The notes: generated by a model from the letters alone, not told the origin. Shown: positions 7,768 through 16,513, counted from the first letter of the stretch. The stretch is 64,000 nt of DNA from Acidovorax soli (GCF_014207955.1 NZ_JACHLK010000013.1:1-64000), one strand, 5' to 3'. A program made the numbers and translations.

Positions 7768-8367
7768 TCAGATCACCGAGCGCAGTGGAATCTGGCTCGC
7801 ATTGTGGCCGGCTTGCTCTACCAGTGTCTGGAGCAGGGTGGGGGTGTCGGTGCCGGCGTGCAGCAGGCCCATCTGCCATTCGCCCATGAAGCCGCTGGCC
7901 ACGCTGTGGTTCAGGAAGGCCAGCAGGCCGTCGTAGTAGCCGGCCACGTTGAGCAGGCCCAGGGGCTTGTCGTGGTAGCCCAGCTGGCGCCAGGTCCAGA
8001 CCTCGAACAGTTCCTCAAAGGTGCCGATGCCGCCGGGCAGGGCGATGAAGGCGTCGCTGCGCTCGGCCATCATGGCCTTGCGTTCGTGCATGGTCTGCAC
8101 GATGTGCAGTTCGTCGCAGGCCCGGTTGGCCAGTTCCTTGTCCACCAGGGCCTGGGGGATGATGCCCACCACGCGCCCGCCGGCCCGGCGTGTGGCTTCG
8201 GCCACCGTGCCCATGAGGCCGCTGCGCCCGCCGCCGTAGACCAGTTGCCCGCCGTGCGCGCCGATCCACTCGCCCACGGCCGTGGCGGCCTGGGTGTAGG
8301 CGGCGTCTTCACCGGGGCGCGAGCCACAGTAGACACAGATGGAGAAAGCCGGTGCGTTATCAGCCAT
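7768..8367 (-). CDS. LOG family protein (TIGR00730 Rossmann fold)
   Basis: A 199-residue lysine-decarboxylase-like protein of the LOG (Lonely Guy) type, predicted to release free cytokinin bases from nucleoside monophosphates or to act as a nucleotide phosphoribohydrolase. It has the N-terminal CVYCGSRPG and the diagnostic PGGIGTFEELFEVWTW with the catalytic Glu. ATG 8367 overlaps the end of dgkA by 8 bases, which suggests translational coupling. The frame is open further upstream but that part is a shadow of dgkA. A second, longer LOG paralogue is at 54554-55417. Confidence 0.9.
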   Translation of the reverse strand: MADNAPAFSICVYCGSRPGEDAAYTQAATAVGEWIGAHGGQLVYGGGRSGLMGTVAEATRRAGGRVVGIIPQALVDKELANRACDELHIVQTMHERKAMMAERSDAFIALPGGIGTFEELFEVWTWRQLGYHDKPLGLLNVAGYYDGLLAFLNHSVASGFMGEWQMGLLHAGTDTPTLLQTLVEQAGHNASQIPLRSVI

Positions 8368-8764
8368 GCGCGATCCTCTGGAAAATGGCGCCCCCCCAGA
8401 TGCCGATGCACAGCAGCAGGGCCAGCAGCACGGCGGCACTGCCCATGTCCTTGGCGCGCTTGGACAGGTCGTGCCACTCGGGGCCGATGCGGTCGATGGC
8501 GGTCTCGATGCCGGTGTTGAGCAGCTCGACAATCATCACGATCACCACCGAGCCGGCCAGCAGCGCCACCTCCACCCAGCTCTTGCCCAGCCACAGCGAG
8601 GCGGGCAGCAGCACGATGGCGGCGATGGCTTCCTGGCGGAAGGCCTTTTCGCCCCAGCCGGCGCGCAGGCCTTCCAGCGAATAGCCGGCCGCGTGCCAGA
8701 TGCGGTTGAGCCCCGTGCGGGCCTTCTGGGGATTGGCGGGGGCGGTGGGCTGGGGGGTGGACAT
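8360..8764 (-). CDS. dgkA: Diacylglycerol kinase, prokaryotic type
   Basis: A 134-residue integral membrane kinase that phosphorylates diacylglycerol in lipid recycling. The family signature VELLNTGIETAIDRIG is clear, with the conserved Glu and Asn of the active site. Three hydrophobic segments follow an N-terminal cytoplasmic amphipathic part (AGYSLEGLRAGWGEKAFRQE). A short Pro-rich N-terminal extension (MSTPQPTAPANPQ) makes it slightly longer than the E. coli enzyme. Its end overlaps the LOG gene, so the two probably share a transcript. Confidence 0.92.
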   Translation of the reverse strand: MSTPQPTAPANPQKARTGLNRIWHAAGYSLEGLRAGWGEKAFRQEAIAAIVLLPASLWLGKSWVEVALLAGSVVIVMIVELLNTGIETAIDRIGPEWHDLSKRAKDMGSAAVLLALLLCIGIWGGAIFQRIAHG

Positions 8765-8852
8765 AGGGGAGCAAAAACCGCGATTGTCGCGCAGGGTTGT
8801 GACGCCGGGCTTAAGACTGGTGAGGCCGTTCCTGCCCGGGGTGTTGGTTGGG

Positions 8853-9398
8853 TTACTTCTTGCGGTGCTCGAAATGCACCAGCCGCGTGCCGGCCAGCGC
8901 ATCGTGCCAGAACTGCTGCGCCGGATGGAAGCGCGCAAGGATGGCCCAGACGGCGACCCAGCCGACGACGATGACCAGGGTCTCGCCGCCCGAGAGCCCG
9001 AACGGTGCCACGGCGGCCAGCGGCGGCAGGAACCACAGCCAGCTGAGCACATAGCGCAGCAGGGCGCGCGGCTGGCTGATGGGGTGGCCTGCGCGGTCCA
9101 CCACGCGGATGTTCCAGGTCTTCATGGCCAGGGTCTGGCCCTTGGCCCAGAACCAGGTGAAGTAGATCCCGAACACCACGAACAGGAAGGCCTGCAGCGC
9201 ATGCCGGTGGTCCAGCGCGTGGCGCTGCTGGCTCAGGCTGCCGAACAGGTAGCCGGCGATGAACACCACGCCGAACATCAGCATGCCCTCGTACAGCCAG
9301 CAGGCCATGCGGCGCATGAGGCTGGGGGTGGCGGCGGGCAACGTGTCTGGCGGGGGCGTCTCTGCGGGCGGTGTGCTGGAGGTGGATGGTGCAGACAT
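8853..9398 (-). CDS. RDD family membrane protein
   Basis: A 181-residue protein with an RDD domain. It has a Pro/Thr-rich cytoplasmic N-terminus of about 27 residues, then RRMACWLYEGMLMFGVVF with the first Arg motif, several transmembrane segments, GQTLAMKTWNIRVVDRAG and a C-terminal FWHDALAGTRLV. RDD proteins are small membrane proteins of poorly known function, some linked to ion or lipid transport. It is the last gene of a minus-strand run with sigma factor, DUF3619 and DUF3106. Confidence 0.88.
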   Translation of the reverse strand: MSAPSTSSTPPAETPPPDTLPAATPSLMRRMACWLYEGMLMFGVVFIAGYLFGSLSQQRHALDHRHALQAFLFVVFGIYFTWFWAKGQTLAMKTWNIRVVDRAGHPISQPRALLRYVLSWLWFLPPLAAVAPFGLSGGETLVIVVGWVAVWAILARFHPAQQFWHDALAGTRLVHFEHRKK

Positions 9399-9443
9399 TC
9401 CGGGCGGCAGGATCAGAGGACGGGCGCAGCGCAGGCCGCGCCG

Positions 9444-10349
9444 TCAGTTGTTGGGGTACAGGCCGGAATTGTCGGCGCTGGGCGGGGCGGCTGGGGCGGC
9501 CGGATCGCTGCCTTCGGGCGCCAGGGGAGGCAGGGCCGAGGGGACCGCGCTGGGCACGGTCACGGGCGCGGTTTCCACCACTGTGGGGGCGGCAGGCCCC
9601 GGGGCGGGGGCGCCGGATGCCGGCGTCGCTGGGACGGGAACCGGCATGGCCACGCGGGGCGTGTGCTCGGTCACCGGGGGAATCTTGGGCGCATTGGGCC
9701 GCAGCGGGTTGGCCTGGGTGGCGGCCGGCACCTGCACCAGCTTGCGTGGCGACACAGGCCGCAAGGCGGTGGCGGCACCCTGGGGTTTGGGCGGGGCGGT
9801 GGCGGCCAGCAACTGGCGTTCTTCCTCCGTCAGGGCCTGGTAGGCCTCCCACTGGGCGAGCTTGTTGTCGCCGGCCAGGCGGTTGGTGCTGGCGTAGTTC
9901 AGGCGCGCCTGGCTGCGCTGCTGGGCGCTCAGGCTGGCCCATTCGGTCATGCGGCTGTGCAGCTTGGCCTGTTCCTCCTCGGGCAGCTCCGGAAAGTTCA
10001 CCGCCAGCGCCAGCCAGCGGCGTTTTTGTACCTCGCTGATCTGCGCCCAGCGCTCGGCCAGGGGGTACAGCGCCAGCTTTTGCCGGGTGTTCAGGGTTTC
10101 CCAGCCCGGGCCGGCGGCCACTTCGGCCAGGCCTTCGGAGGGCAAGGCGGTGGCGGCGCTGGCGGGGGGGCGCAGGGCGGTGGCAGCCGTCGGCGTGGGG
10201 CGCGTGGCGGCGGAGGGCAGCAGGGTGGCGGGCGCCATGCCCACCTGTTGCACGACCGTCACGGCCGTGGCGGTCAGCGCGCCCAGAAGCACCAAAGCCA
10301 GCACGATGGCTGGCAATGGTGGGGAGGCGTCGGGAATTCCGTTATGCAT
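9444..10349 (-). CDS. DUF3106 domain protein
   Basis: A 301-residue protein. An N-terminal membrane anchor or uncleaved signal lies at about 12-36. An Ala/Pro-rich linker leads to the DUF3106 core at about 80-185, rich in Trp/Arg helices (GWETLNTRQKLALYPLAERW, QKRRWLALA, MTEWASLSAQQR). The C-terminal third is Pro/Ala-rich low complexity. Such proteins sit next to an ECF sigma factor and a DUF3619 gene in many betaproteobacteria, and they resemble periplasmic regulators of envelope sigma factors. The function is inference. Confidence 0.85.
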   Translation of the reverse strand: MHNGIPDASPPLPAIVLALVLLGALTATAVTVVQQVGMAPATLLPSAATRPTPTAATALRPPASAATALPSEGLAEVAAGPGWETLNTRQKLALYPLAERWAQISEVQKRRWLALAVNFPELPEEEQAKLHSRMTEWASLSAQQRSQARLNYASTNRLAGDNKLAQWEAYQALTEEERQLLAATAPPKPQGAATALRPVSPRKLVQVPAATQANPLRPNAPKIPPVTEHTPRVAMPVPVPATPASGAPAPGPAAPTVVETAPVTVPSAVPSALPPLAPEGSDPAAPAAPPSADNSGLYPNN

Positions 10350-10369
10350 GCATCAGGCAGTGTGCCAAA

Positions 10370-10825
10370 TCAGTGATTCTGCGCTGCCGTCTTGAGGAAC
10401 TGGACAAATCCCGGGTCGGAGTAGGCTTCTGGAGGCAACTCGTCGGTCAGCAGGGCGGCATCGACCTCGGCGATCTCGTTGGCGCCGAACTCGTCCTGCA
10501 CCGTGCTGATGAAGAACAGGCCCACCACCAGGGCGATCAGCGGCACGGCCGACACCAGGGCGTTCCACCAGGTGTTGCCTTCGCCGCCGCCGGCGCCCAG
10601 GCTGGCCGAAGAGCCGCCGGCCAGCACCACCGGGGCACTGGCCCGGGCTGGGGCGCGCACCGGGGCCAGCACCTTGCGGCGGGCCAGGGCCTGCATGCGC
10701 GAGGCGCGCAGGCGCTCGGAGATGTCATAGGGCAGATCCTGCGAGCCGTCCGTCAGCCTGGCCGATACGCGGCGGGCAAAACGCTCTGCTGCAGCTTCCT
10801 GGGAGGGGGTAGGGGCGGTGTTCAC
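10370..10825 (-). CDS. DUF3619 domain protein, possible anti-sigma factor
   Basis: A 151-residue protein with one transmembrane segment at about 85-108 (LVSAVPLIALVVGLFF). The cytoplasmic N-terminus is helical (RFARRVSARL, ISERLRASRMQALARRK) and an acidic periplasmic tail follows. The GTG start at 10825 overlaps the TGA of the sigma factor (GTGA), a sign of translational coupling. Topology and position directly after an ECF sigma gene suggest a membrane-bound anti-sigma factor; the family assignment is DUF3619, the role is inference. Confidence 0.82.
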   Translation of the reverse strand: MNTAPTPSQEAAAERFARRVSARLTDGSQDLPYDISERLRASRMQALARRKVLAPVRAPARASAPVVLAGGSSASLGAGGGEGNTWWNALVSAVPLIALVVGLFFISTVQDEFGANEIAEVDAALLTDELPPEAYSDPGFVQFLKTAAQNH

Positions 10826-11391
10826 AGTTCGATTCCTTTGGCTTTCAGTGCCTTGCTCAGGGTTTGTATGGCACGAAAACAGTGCGTTTTCACACTGCCT
10901 TCCGAACAACCCATCGCGGCTGCCGTTTCTGATACATCCATTTCTTCCCAGTAACGCATGAGGAAGGCTTCCCGTTGACGTGCTGGCAATTCTTCTATTT
11001 CTGCCTCGATGCTCCGAAAAATCTGGGCCCGGCGGGTCAGGTCTTCGGCACTCTCGGCCTTGTCCCCATCGTCGGGGCCGGAGTACGCCTCCAGCAAATC
11101 AAAATCCATGCCATCTTCGCCCGGGCCTTCGAAGTCGCTCATGCTCGAAAACAGTGCATTGCGCGTCTTCTGGCGCCGAAACCAGTCCAAAGTGCTGTTC
11201 GACAGGATGCGCTGGAACAGCATGGGCAGCTCGGAGGCGGGCTTGTCCCCATAGTGTTCGGCCAGCTTGAGCATGCTGTCCTGCACGATGTCCAGGGCCG
11301 CTTCCTCATTGCGGACATGGTAGAGCGAGCGCTTGTAGGCGCGCTTTTCTACACTTTTGAGGAAATCGGAGAGTTCTTGTTCGGTTGCCAA
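10822..11391 (-). CDS. RNA polymerase sigma factor, ECF type
   Basis: A 189-residue sigma-70 family factor. Region 2 includes NEEAALDIVQDSMLKLAEHY; region 4 has a helix-turn-helix at about 135-180 (LPARQREAFLMRYWEEMDVSET, then GCSEGSVKTHCFRAI). The only plausible start is TTG 11391: a stop lies two codons upstream and the next ATG is too far inside. It is first in a minus-strand operon with DUF3619 and DUF3106. An extended -10 box (TGCGATAAT) upstream could be its promoter. The regulon is unknown. Confidence 0.9.
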   Translation of the reverse strand: MATEQELSDFLKSVEKRAYKRSLYHVRNEEAALDIVQDSMLKLAEHYGDKPASELPMLFQRILSNSTLDWFRRQKTRNALFSSMSDFEGPGEDGMDFDLLEAYSGPDDGDKAESAEDLTRRAQIFRSIEAEIEELPARQREAFLMRYWEEMDVSETAAAMGCSEGSVKTHCFRAIQTLSKALKAKGIEL

Positions 11392-11485
11392 GACGGGTCA
11401 GCCCGGGATGGGACGCTATTGGTGCACGCCAGTGCGGCGCTCCAACAACAGGTGCCAAAGCCCTCCACAGAGGGCCGGAACCATC

Positions 11486-11552
11486 GATTATCGCATCCCT
11501 GCGTGTTTTTTTAGGCATGGTGTGCATTTGCGCGTGTTGCAGTGCGATAATC
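11486..11552. promoter_or_regulatory. Divergent promoter region of the sigma gene and ilv operon
   Basis: GATTATCGCA (11486-11495) and TGCGATAATC (11543-11552) form a perfect 10-bp inverted repeat. Each arm, read outward, is an extended -10 box (TGCGATAAT), one for the minus-strand sigma gene and one for the plus-strand ilv operon. No good -35 is visible, as is usual for extended -10 promoters. The 313-base gap 11392-11704 otherwise holds the ilvB leader, with a small GCGGG/CCCGC hairpin around 11590-11606. I see no clear leader peptide there. Confidence 0.5.
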
Positions 11553-11704
11553 GGGCCTGCAATTCAAAAGGCAAACGGGTCACGGTCCGGCGGGCAATCA
11601 TCCCGCTCATGTCCTTGGCCTCAAGTTCCACGCTGGCTTCACAAGAGCCCAGGCAAGGAGCACCCAAGGTTTTTCGTCAGAGAAATTCACAAAGGTTGAT
11701 CATC

Positions 11705-13495
11705 ATGGAAATCTCCAAGGCCGAGATCACTTCGGCAGCCGCTGCTGCGCAGGGCAACACCCACTCTTCCCCCTCCCAGGACCTCATGGGTTCCGAGATC
11801 CTGGTCAAGTCGCTCCAGGCCGAGAACGTCCAGTACATCTGGGGCTACCCCGGCGGCGCCGTTCTGTACATCTACGACGCGCTGTACAAGCAAGAGACCA
11901 TCCAGCACGTGCTGGTGCGCCACGAGCAGGCGGCCGTGCACGCCGCCGACGGCTATGCCCGCGCCACCGGTGAAGTCGGTGTGGCCCTGGTCACCTCGGG
12001 CCCCGGCCTGACCAATGCGGTCACCGGCATCGCCACGGCGTACATGGACTCCATCCCCATGGTGATCATCTCCGGCCAGGTGCCCACGCCCGCGATCGGG
12101 CTGGACGCCTTCCAGGAATGCGACACCGTGGGCATCACGCGCCCCATCGTCAAGCACAACTTCCTGGTCAAGGACCCGCGCGACCTGGCCGCCACGCTCA
12201 AGAAGGCCTTCCACATCGCCCGCACCGGCCGCCCCGGCCCCGTGGTGGTGGACATTCCGAAGGACGTGTCCTTCAAGAAGGCCGCCTACACCGGCTACCC
12301 CCAGAGCGTGGAAATGCGCTCGTACAACCCCGTGCGCAAGGGCCACAGCGGCCAGATCCGCAAGGCCCTGCAACTGCTGCTGGCCGCCAAGCGCCCCTAT
12401 ATCTACACCGGCGGCGGCGTGCTGCTGGGCAATGCCACCAACGAGCTGCGCACCCTGGTGGACATGCTGGGCTACCCGGTCACCAACACGCTGATGGGCC
12501 TGGGTGCCTACCCTGCATCCGACCGCAAGTTCCTGGGCATGCTGGGCATGCACGGCACCATCGAAGCCAACAACGCCATGCAGAACTGCGACGTGCTGCT
12601 GGCCGTGGGCGCGCGCTTTGACGACCGCGTGATCGGCAACCCCAAGCACTTCGCGCAGAACGACCGCAAGATCATCCACGTGGACATCGACCCGTCGAGC
12701 ATCTCCAAGCGCGTGAAGGTCGACATCCCGATCGTCGGCGACGTGAAGGACGTGCTCACCGAGCTGATCTCCATGATCCGCGAGAGCAGCACCCGCCCCG
12801 ACGCCGGTGCCCTGGCCGCCTGGTGGGACACCATCGAAGGCTGGCGCAAGCGCGACTGCCTGAAGTACGACATGGGCGGCCCCGACGTCATCAAGCCCCA
12901 GTACGTGGTGGAGACGCTGTGGAACATGACCAAGGACGCTGACACCTACATCACGTCCGACGTGGGCCAGCACCAGATGTGGGCAGCCCAGTACTACCGC
13001 TTCGATGAGCCGCGCCGCTGGATCAACTCCGGCGGCCTGGGCACCATGGGCGTGGGCATCCCCTACGCCATGGGCATCAAGCTGGCCAAGCCGCAATCCG
13101 AAGTGTTCTGCATCACCGGCGAAGGCTCGGTGCAGATGAACATCCAGGAGCTGTCGACCTGCCTGCAGTACAACACGCCGATCAAGATCTGCTCGCTGAA
13201 CAACCGCTACCTGGGCATGGTGCGCCAGTGGCAGGAGATCGAGTATTCGGGCCGCTACAGCCACAGCTACATGGATGCGCTGCCCAACTTCGTGAAGCTG
13301 GCCGAGGCCTATGGCCACGTGGGCATGCTGATCGAGCACCCCAAGGACGTGGAGCCTGCGCTGCGCGAAGCACGCAAGCTCAAGGACCGCACGGTGTTCA
13401 TGGACTTCCGTACCGACCCCACCGAGAACGTGTTCCCGATGGTGCAGGCCGGCAAGGGCATCACCGAAATGCTGCTGGGCTCCGAGGACCTGTAA
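11705..13495 (+). CDS. ilvB: Acetolactate synthase large subunit
   Basis: A 596-residue thiamine-diphosphate enzyme catalysing the first common step of valine, leucine and isoleucine synthesis. The catalytic Glu is in VLVRHEQAAVHAADGYA. The TPP/Mg binding motif is GEGSVQMNIQELSTC through NNRYLGMVRQWQ. A central FAD-binding domain is present. ATG 11705 has AAAGG upstream; an in-frame ATG at 11609 would add 32 poorly conserved residues. It heads a biosynthetic run with ilvH and ilvC. It could equally be called ilvI. Confidence 0.95.
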   Translation: MEISKAEITSAAAAAQGNTHSSPSQDLMGSEILVKSLQAENVQYIWGYPGGAVLYIYDALYKQETIQHVLVRHEQAAVHAADGYARATGEVGVALVTSGPGLTNAVTGIATAYMDSIPMVIISGQVPTPAIGLDAFQECDTVGITRPIVKHNFLVKDPRDLAATLKKAFHIARTGRPGPVVVDIPKDVSFKKAAYTGYPQSVEMRSYNPVRKGHSGQIRKALQLLLAAKRPYIYTGGGVLLGNATNELRTLVDMLGYPVTNTLMGLGAYPASDRKFLGMLGMHGTIEANNAMQNCDVLLAVGARFDDRVIGNPKHFAQNDRKIIHVDIDPSSISKRVKVDIPIVGDVKDVLTELISMIRESSTRPDAGALAAWWDTIEGWRKRDCLKYDMGGPDVIKPQYVVETLWNMTKDADTYITSDVGQHQMWAAQYYRFDEPRRWINSGGLGTMGVGIPYAMGIKLAKPQSEVFCITGEGSVQMNIQELSTCLQYNTPIKICSLNNRYLGMVRQWQEIEYSGRYSHSYMDALPNFVKLAEAYGHVGMLIEHPKDVEPALREARKLKDRTVFMDFRTDPTENVFPMVQAGKGITEMLLGSEDL

Positions 13496-13562
13496 ACACA
13501 GACCATCGGCTCCCGCTGCGGCCTGCAGCCACCGTGCACCGGTTGCTGCAGGCCAATCCACC

Positions 13563-13579
13563 GCTATCAGCCTGATAGC
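13563..13579. repeat. Hairpin between ilvB and ilvH
   Basis: GCTATCA-GCC-TGATAGC is a perfect 7-bp inverted repeat with a 3-base loop, followed by ACCCTTTTG. It lies in the 166-base gap and may act as a weak terminator or a processing and stability element that sets the ratio of large to small subunit. Confidence 0.45.
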
Positions 13580-13661
13580 ACCCTTTTGACGAATCTATTG
13601 CCTGCCGAGCCTGCGCATTACCGTGCGCAGGGGAGGGCAGCGAAAAGAGGAATCTCTCATC

Positions 13662-14153
13662 ATGAAGCACATCATTGCCGTTTTGCTGGAGAACGAAGCC
13701 GGCGCGCTGTCGCGCGTCGTGGGCCTGTTCTCTGCCCGTGGCTACAACATCGAGTCGCTCACCGTGGCGCCCACCGAGGATCCATCGCTCTCGCGCATGA
13801 CGATCCAGACCACGGGCTCCGACGATGTGATCGAGCAGATCACCAAGCACCTGAACCGCCTCATCGAGGTGGTCAAGGTCGTCGACCTCACCGAAGGTGC
13901 CTACACCGAGCGCGAGCTCATGATGGTGAAGGTGCGCGCCGTGGGCAAGGAGCGCGAGGAGATGAAGCGCATGGCCGACATCTTCCGCGGCCGCATCATC
14001 GACGTGACCGAGAAGAGCTACACCATCGAGCTCACCGGCGACCAATCCAAGAACGACGCCTTCCTGCAGGCCATCGACCGCACGGCCATCCTGGAAACCG
14101 TGCGCACTGGTGCCAGTGGCATCGGCCGCGGCGAGCGAATTCTCCGGGTGTAA
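13662..14153 (+). CDS. ilvH: Acetolactate synthase small (regulatory) subunit
   Basis: A 163-residue regulatory subunit that gives the synthase valine feedback control. The N-terminal ACT domain (residues 1-78) shows the signature LLENEAGALSRVVGLFSARGYNIESLTVAPTEDPSLSRM in pieces: ENEAGALSRV, GYNIESLTV. A second ACT-like domain fills the rest (VKVRAVG...FRGRIIDVTEKSYTIELTG). ATG 13662 was chosen over an upstream in-frame start because it gives the conserved MKHIIAVLLENE. The gene lies between ilvB and ilvC. Confidence 0.94.
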   Translation: MKHIIAVLLENEAGALSRVVGLFSARGYNIESLTVAPTEDPSLSRMTIQTTGSDDVIEQITKHLNRLIEVVKVVDLTEGAYTERELMMVKVRAVGKEREEMKRMADIFRGRIIDVTEKSYTIELTGDQSKNDAFLQAIDRTAILETVRTGASGIGRGERILRV

Positions 14154-14216
14154 GACAATCCACCCCGTTTTCTCGAATTTCAACCCCCAAACAACGCATT
14201 TCAACCGGAGCGACCC

Positions 14217-15233
14217 ATGAAAGTTTTCTACGACAAAGACTGTGACCTGAGCCTGATCAAGGGCAAGACCGTTGCCATCATCGGCTACGGCTCGCAGGGC
14301 CACGCCCATGCACAGAACCTGAACGACAGCGGCGTGAAGGTCGTGGTCGGCCTGCGCAAGGGCGGCGCCTCGTGGGACAAGGTCGGCAAGGCCGGCCTGA
14401 ACGTGCTGGAAGTGAACGACGCAGTCAAGGCTGCCGACGTGGTCATGATCCTGCTGCCCGACGAGCAGATCGCCGAGGTCTACAACAACAACGTGGCCCC
14501 CAACATCAAGCAAGGCGCTTCGCTGGCCTTCGCCCACGGCTTCAACGTGCACTACAACCAGGTCGTGCCCCGCGCCGATCTGGATGTGTGGATGGTCGCC
14601 CCCAAGGCCCCTGGCCACACCGTGCGCAGCACCTACGCCCAAGGCGGCGGCGTGCCCCACCTGGTGGCCGTGCACCAGGACAAGTCCGGCAAGGCCCGTG
14701 ACCTGGCCCTGTCCTACGCCATGGCCAACGGTGGCGGCAAGGCCGGCATCATCGAGACCAACTTCAAGGAAGAAACCGAGACCGACCTGTTCGGCGAGCA
14801 GGCCGTGCTGTGCGGCGGTGCCGTCGAGCTGATCAAGATGGGTTACGAAACCCTGGTCGAAGCCGGCTACGCCCCTGAAATGGCCTACTTCGAATGCCTG
14901 CACGAGCTCAAGCTCATCGTGGACCTGATCTACGAAGGCGGCATCGCCAACATGAACTACTCGATCTCGAACAACGCCGAGTTCGGCGAGTACGTGACCG
15001 GTCCTGAAGTGATCAACGAGCAGTCGCGCGCCGCCATGCGCAATGCCCTGAAGCGCATCCAGAACGGCGACTACGCCAAGATGTTCATCCAGGAAGGCCG
15101 CCTGAACTATCCGAGCATGACGGCCCGCCGCCGCAACACCGCCGACCACAGCATCGAAGTGGTGGGTGGCAAGCTGCGCGCCATGATGCCCTGGATCGCC
15201 AAGAACAAGCTGGTCGACCAGACCCGCAACTGA
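14217..15233 (+). CDS. ilvC: Ketol-acid reductoisomerase
   Basis: A 338-residue class I (short) enzyme converting acetolactate to dihydroxyisovalerate with NADPH and Mg2+. The N-terminal Rossmann domain has the dinucleotide motif GYGSQGHAHAQNL. The knotted C-terminal domain carries metal-binding acidic residues (ETDLFGEQAVLCGG, YECLHELKLIVDL in variant form). ATG 14217 follows GGAGCGACCC. A strong terminator at 15272-15298 ends the ilvB-ilvH-ilvC unit. Confidence 0.96.
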   Translation: MKVFYDKDCDLSLIKGKTVAIIGYGSQGHAHAQNLNDSGVKVVVGLRKGGASWDKVGKAGLNVLEVNDAVKAADVVMILLPDEQIAEVYNNNVAPNIKQGASLAFAHGFNVHYNQVVPRADLDVWMVAPKAPGHTVRSTYAQGGGVPHLVAVHQDKSGKARDLALSYAMANGGGKAGIIETNFKEETETDLFGEQAVLCGGAVELIKMGYETLVEAGYAPEMAYFECLHELKLIVDLIYEGGIANMNYSISNNAEFGEYVTGPEVINEQSRAAMRNALKRIQNGDYAKMFIQEGRLNYPSMTARRRNTADHSIEVVGGKLRAMMPWIAKNKLVDQTRN

Positions 15234-15271
15234 TCGGCGAGCCGTGCGCCTCGCGCGCACGGTCGATCCCC

Positions 15272-15298
15272 AAAAAGGCCACTTCGGTGGCCTTTTTT
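15272..15298 (+). terminator. Rho-independent terminator after ilvC
   Basis: AAAAAGGCCAC and GTGGCCTTTTTT form an 11-bp stem with a TTCG loop and a T-run, 39 bases after the ilvC stop. Confidence 0.9.
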
Positions 15299-15529
15299 CG
15301 TTGTGGCGCCAGGCCAGGTGCCCTGAGGCCGGCGGCGCGCGGCGCACCGGTCATGAATTGTTGACAGGCGGCCTTCGTCCGGGGTGCCTGGGTGCAGCTA
15401 CACTGCGCCTTTGGTCTGGAGCGTGCACGCGCTCCCGGGAGGGGTGCCGCGCGCTGTGCGTGCAGGTGCCAATTACTATAATTTTGATAGCTGTTCACGC
15501 CGGCTGGCCTGGCGATGGAGATTTTTTCG

Positions 15530-16363
15530 ATGCATGACGGCAAGGACCTGGCCGACGGCTCCGGTGTGATGGTGCGCAAGCGGCGCAAAGGCATCTACAT
15601 CCTGCCCAATCTGTTCACGCTGGCGGCGCTGTTCGGGGGCTTCTACGCCGTCGTGATGGCCATGAACGGGCGCTTCGATCAGGCGGCCGTGGGAGTGTTC
15701 TGCGCCATGGTGCTCGACAGCCTGGACGGGCGCGTCGCGCGCATGACCAACACGCAGAGCGCTTTCGGCGAGCAGATGGATTCGCTGTCGGACATGGTGT
15801 CCTTTGGCGCCGCGCCCGCGCTCATCGCCTATGAGTGGTCGCTCAAGGACCTGGGGCGCTGGGGCTGGATCGCGGCCTTTGTCTACTGCGCTTGCGCGGC
15901 CTTGCGCCTGGCGCGCTTCAACGTGAACACCGGCGTGGTGGACAAGCGCTATTTCCAGGGCCTGCCATCGCCCGCTGCCGCCGCGCTGGTGGCCGGCTTC
16001 ATCTGGCTCATGACCGAACTGGGCGTGCGCCGCGGCGCCGAGGCGTGGATCGGCTGGGACCAGGTCAGCTGGACCATGTTCGCCTTCACGCTGTATGCCG
16101 GGCTCACCATGGTGACCAATGTGCCGTTCTACAGCTTCAAGGACATCCAGATGAAGAAGAGCGTGCCCTTTGCCGCCATCGTGCTGATCGCGCTGGGCAT
16201 CGCCGTCATCAACATCCACCCACCCATCGTGCTGTTCAGCGTGTTCGTGTTCTACGGGCTGAGCGGCTACGCCGTCTACGCCTGGCGCAAGGCCAAGGGG
16301 CAACACAGCAGCGTGATCAGCACGTCCACGGACGAACCAGACGAGCGTGGCCTGCACAAGTGA
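15530..16363 (+). CDS. pssA: CDP-diacylglycerol--serine O-phosphatidyltransferase
   Basis: A 277-residue membrane enzyme making phosphatidylserine for phosphatidylethanolamine synthesis. The CDP-alcohol phosphotransferase motif D-x2-DG-x2-AR-x8-G-x3-D-x3-D is fully visible (DSLDGRVARM ... FGEQMDSLSD). About eight hydrophobic segments follow. ATG 15530 has GGAG nine bases upstream; an in-frame ATG 15515 adds five residues but has no clear ribosome-binding site. It is separated from ilvC by a terminator, so it probably has its own promoter in the AT-rich stretch near 15470-15500. Confidence 0.93.
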   Translation: MHDGKDLADGSGVMVRKRRKGIYILPNLFTLAALFGGFYAVVMAMNGRFDQAAVGVFCAMVLDSLDGRVARMTNTQSAFGEQMDSLSDMVSFGAAPALIAYEWSLKDLGRWGWIAAFVYCACAALRLARFNVNTGVVDKRYFQGLPSPAAAALVAGFIWLMTELGVRRGAEAWIGWDQVSWTMFAFTLYAGLTMVTNVPFYSFKDIQMKKSVPFAAIVLIALGIAVINIHPPIVLFSVFVFYGLSGYAVYAWRKAKGQHSSVISTSTDEPDERGLHK

Positions 16364-16397
16364 GCGCCTGCTGGCGCTTTGTGCTACATTGCAAGGC

Positions 16398-16454
16398 ATG
16401 AACACGTTGTCCATTGCGATCCTACTGCTAGCTCCCCACGGGCCCGGACGGTAG
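16398..16454 (+). CDS. leuL: Leader peptide of leuA (attenuation)
   Basis: An 18-codon frame encoding MNTLSIAILLLAPHGPGR. Four of 18 codons are Leu and two Ile. The Leu cluster is CTA CTG CTA at 16422-16430, and CTA is a rare codon in this GC-rich genome. It is followed by a terminator hairpin and then leuA. The peptide probably has no function itself: slow translation at the Leu codons would report low charged leucyl-tRNA. The ribosome-binding site is weak (AAGG close to the ATG), so translation may begin near the transcript 5' end. Confidence 0.7.
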   Translation: MNTLSIAILLLAPHGPGR

Positions 16455-16513
16455 GCGCACGCGCACACGTTTTCCACCAAGGCCCGTATGCACCCGCAGC
16501 GGGCCTTTTGCTT
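16438..16513 (+). terminator. leuA attenuator: terminator and competing antiterminator
   Basis: AAGGCCCG (16479-16486) and CGGGCCTT (16500-16507) form the terminator stem, followed by a T-rich run to 16513. ACGGGCC (16438-16444), inside the leader frame, is the exact reverse complement of GGCCCGT (16481-16487), the 5' arm of the terminator, so the two pairings exclude each other. A ribosome stalled at the first Leu codons would leave 16438-16444 free to form the antiterminator; one reaching the stop at 16452 would cover it and allow termination. Confidence 0.72.

Noticed and set aside
11687..13561. 624-codon frame opposite ilvB
   Set aside because: Antisense shadow; ilvB on the plus strand is unambiguous.
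15471..15500. AT-rich ACTATAATTTTGATAGCTG as a truncated copy of a repeat common in this family
   Set aside because: The resemblance is from memory only and the stretch may simply be the pssA promoter; no second copy is in the window.
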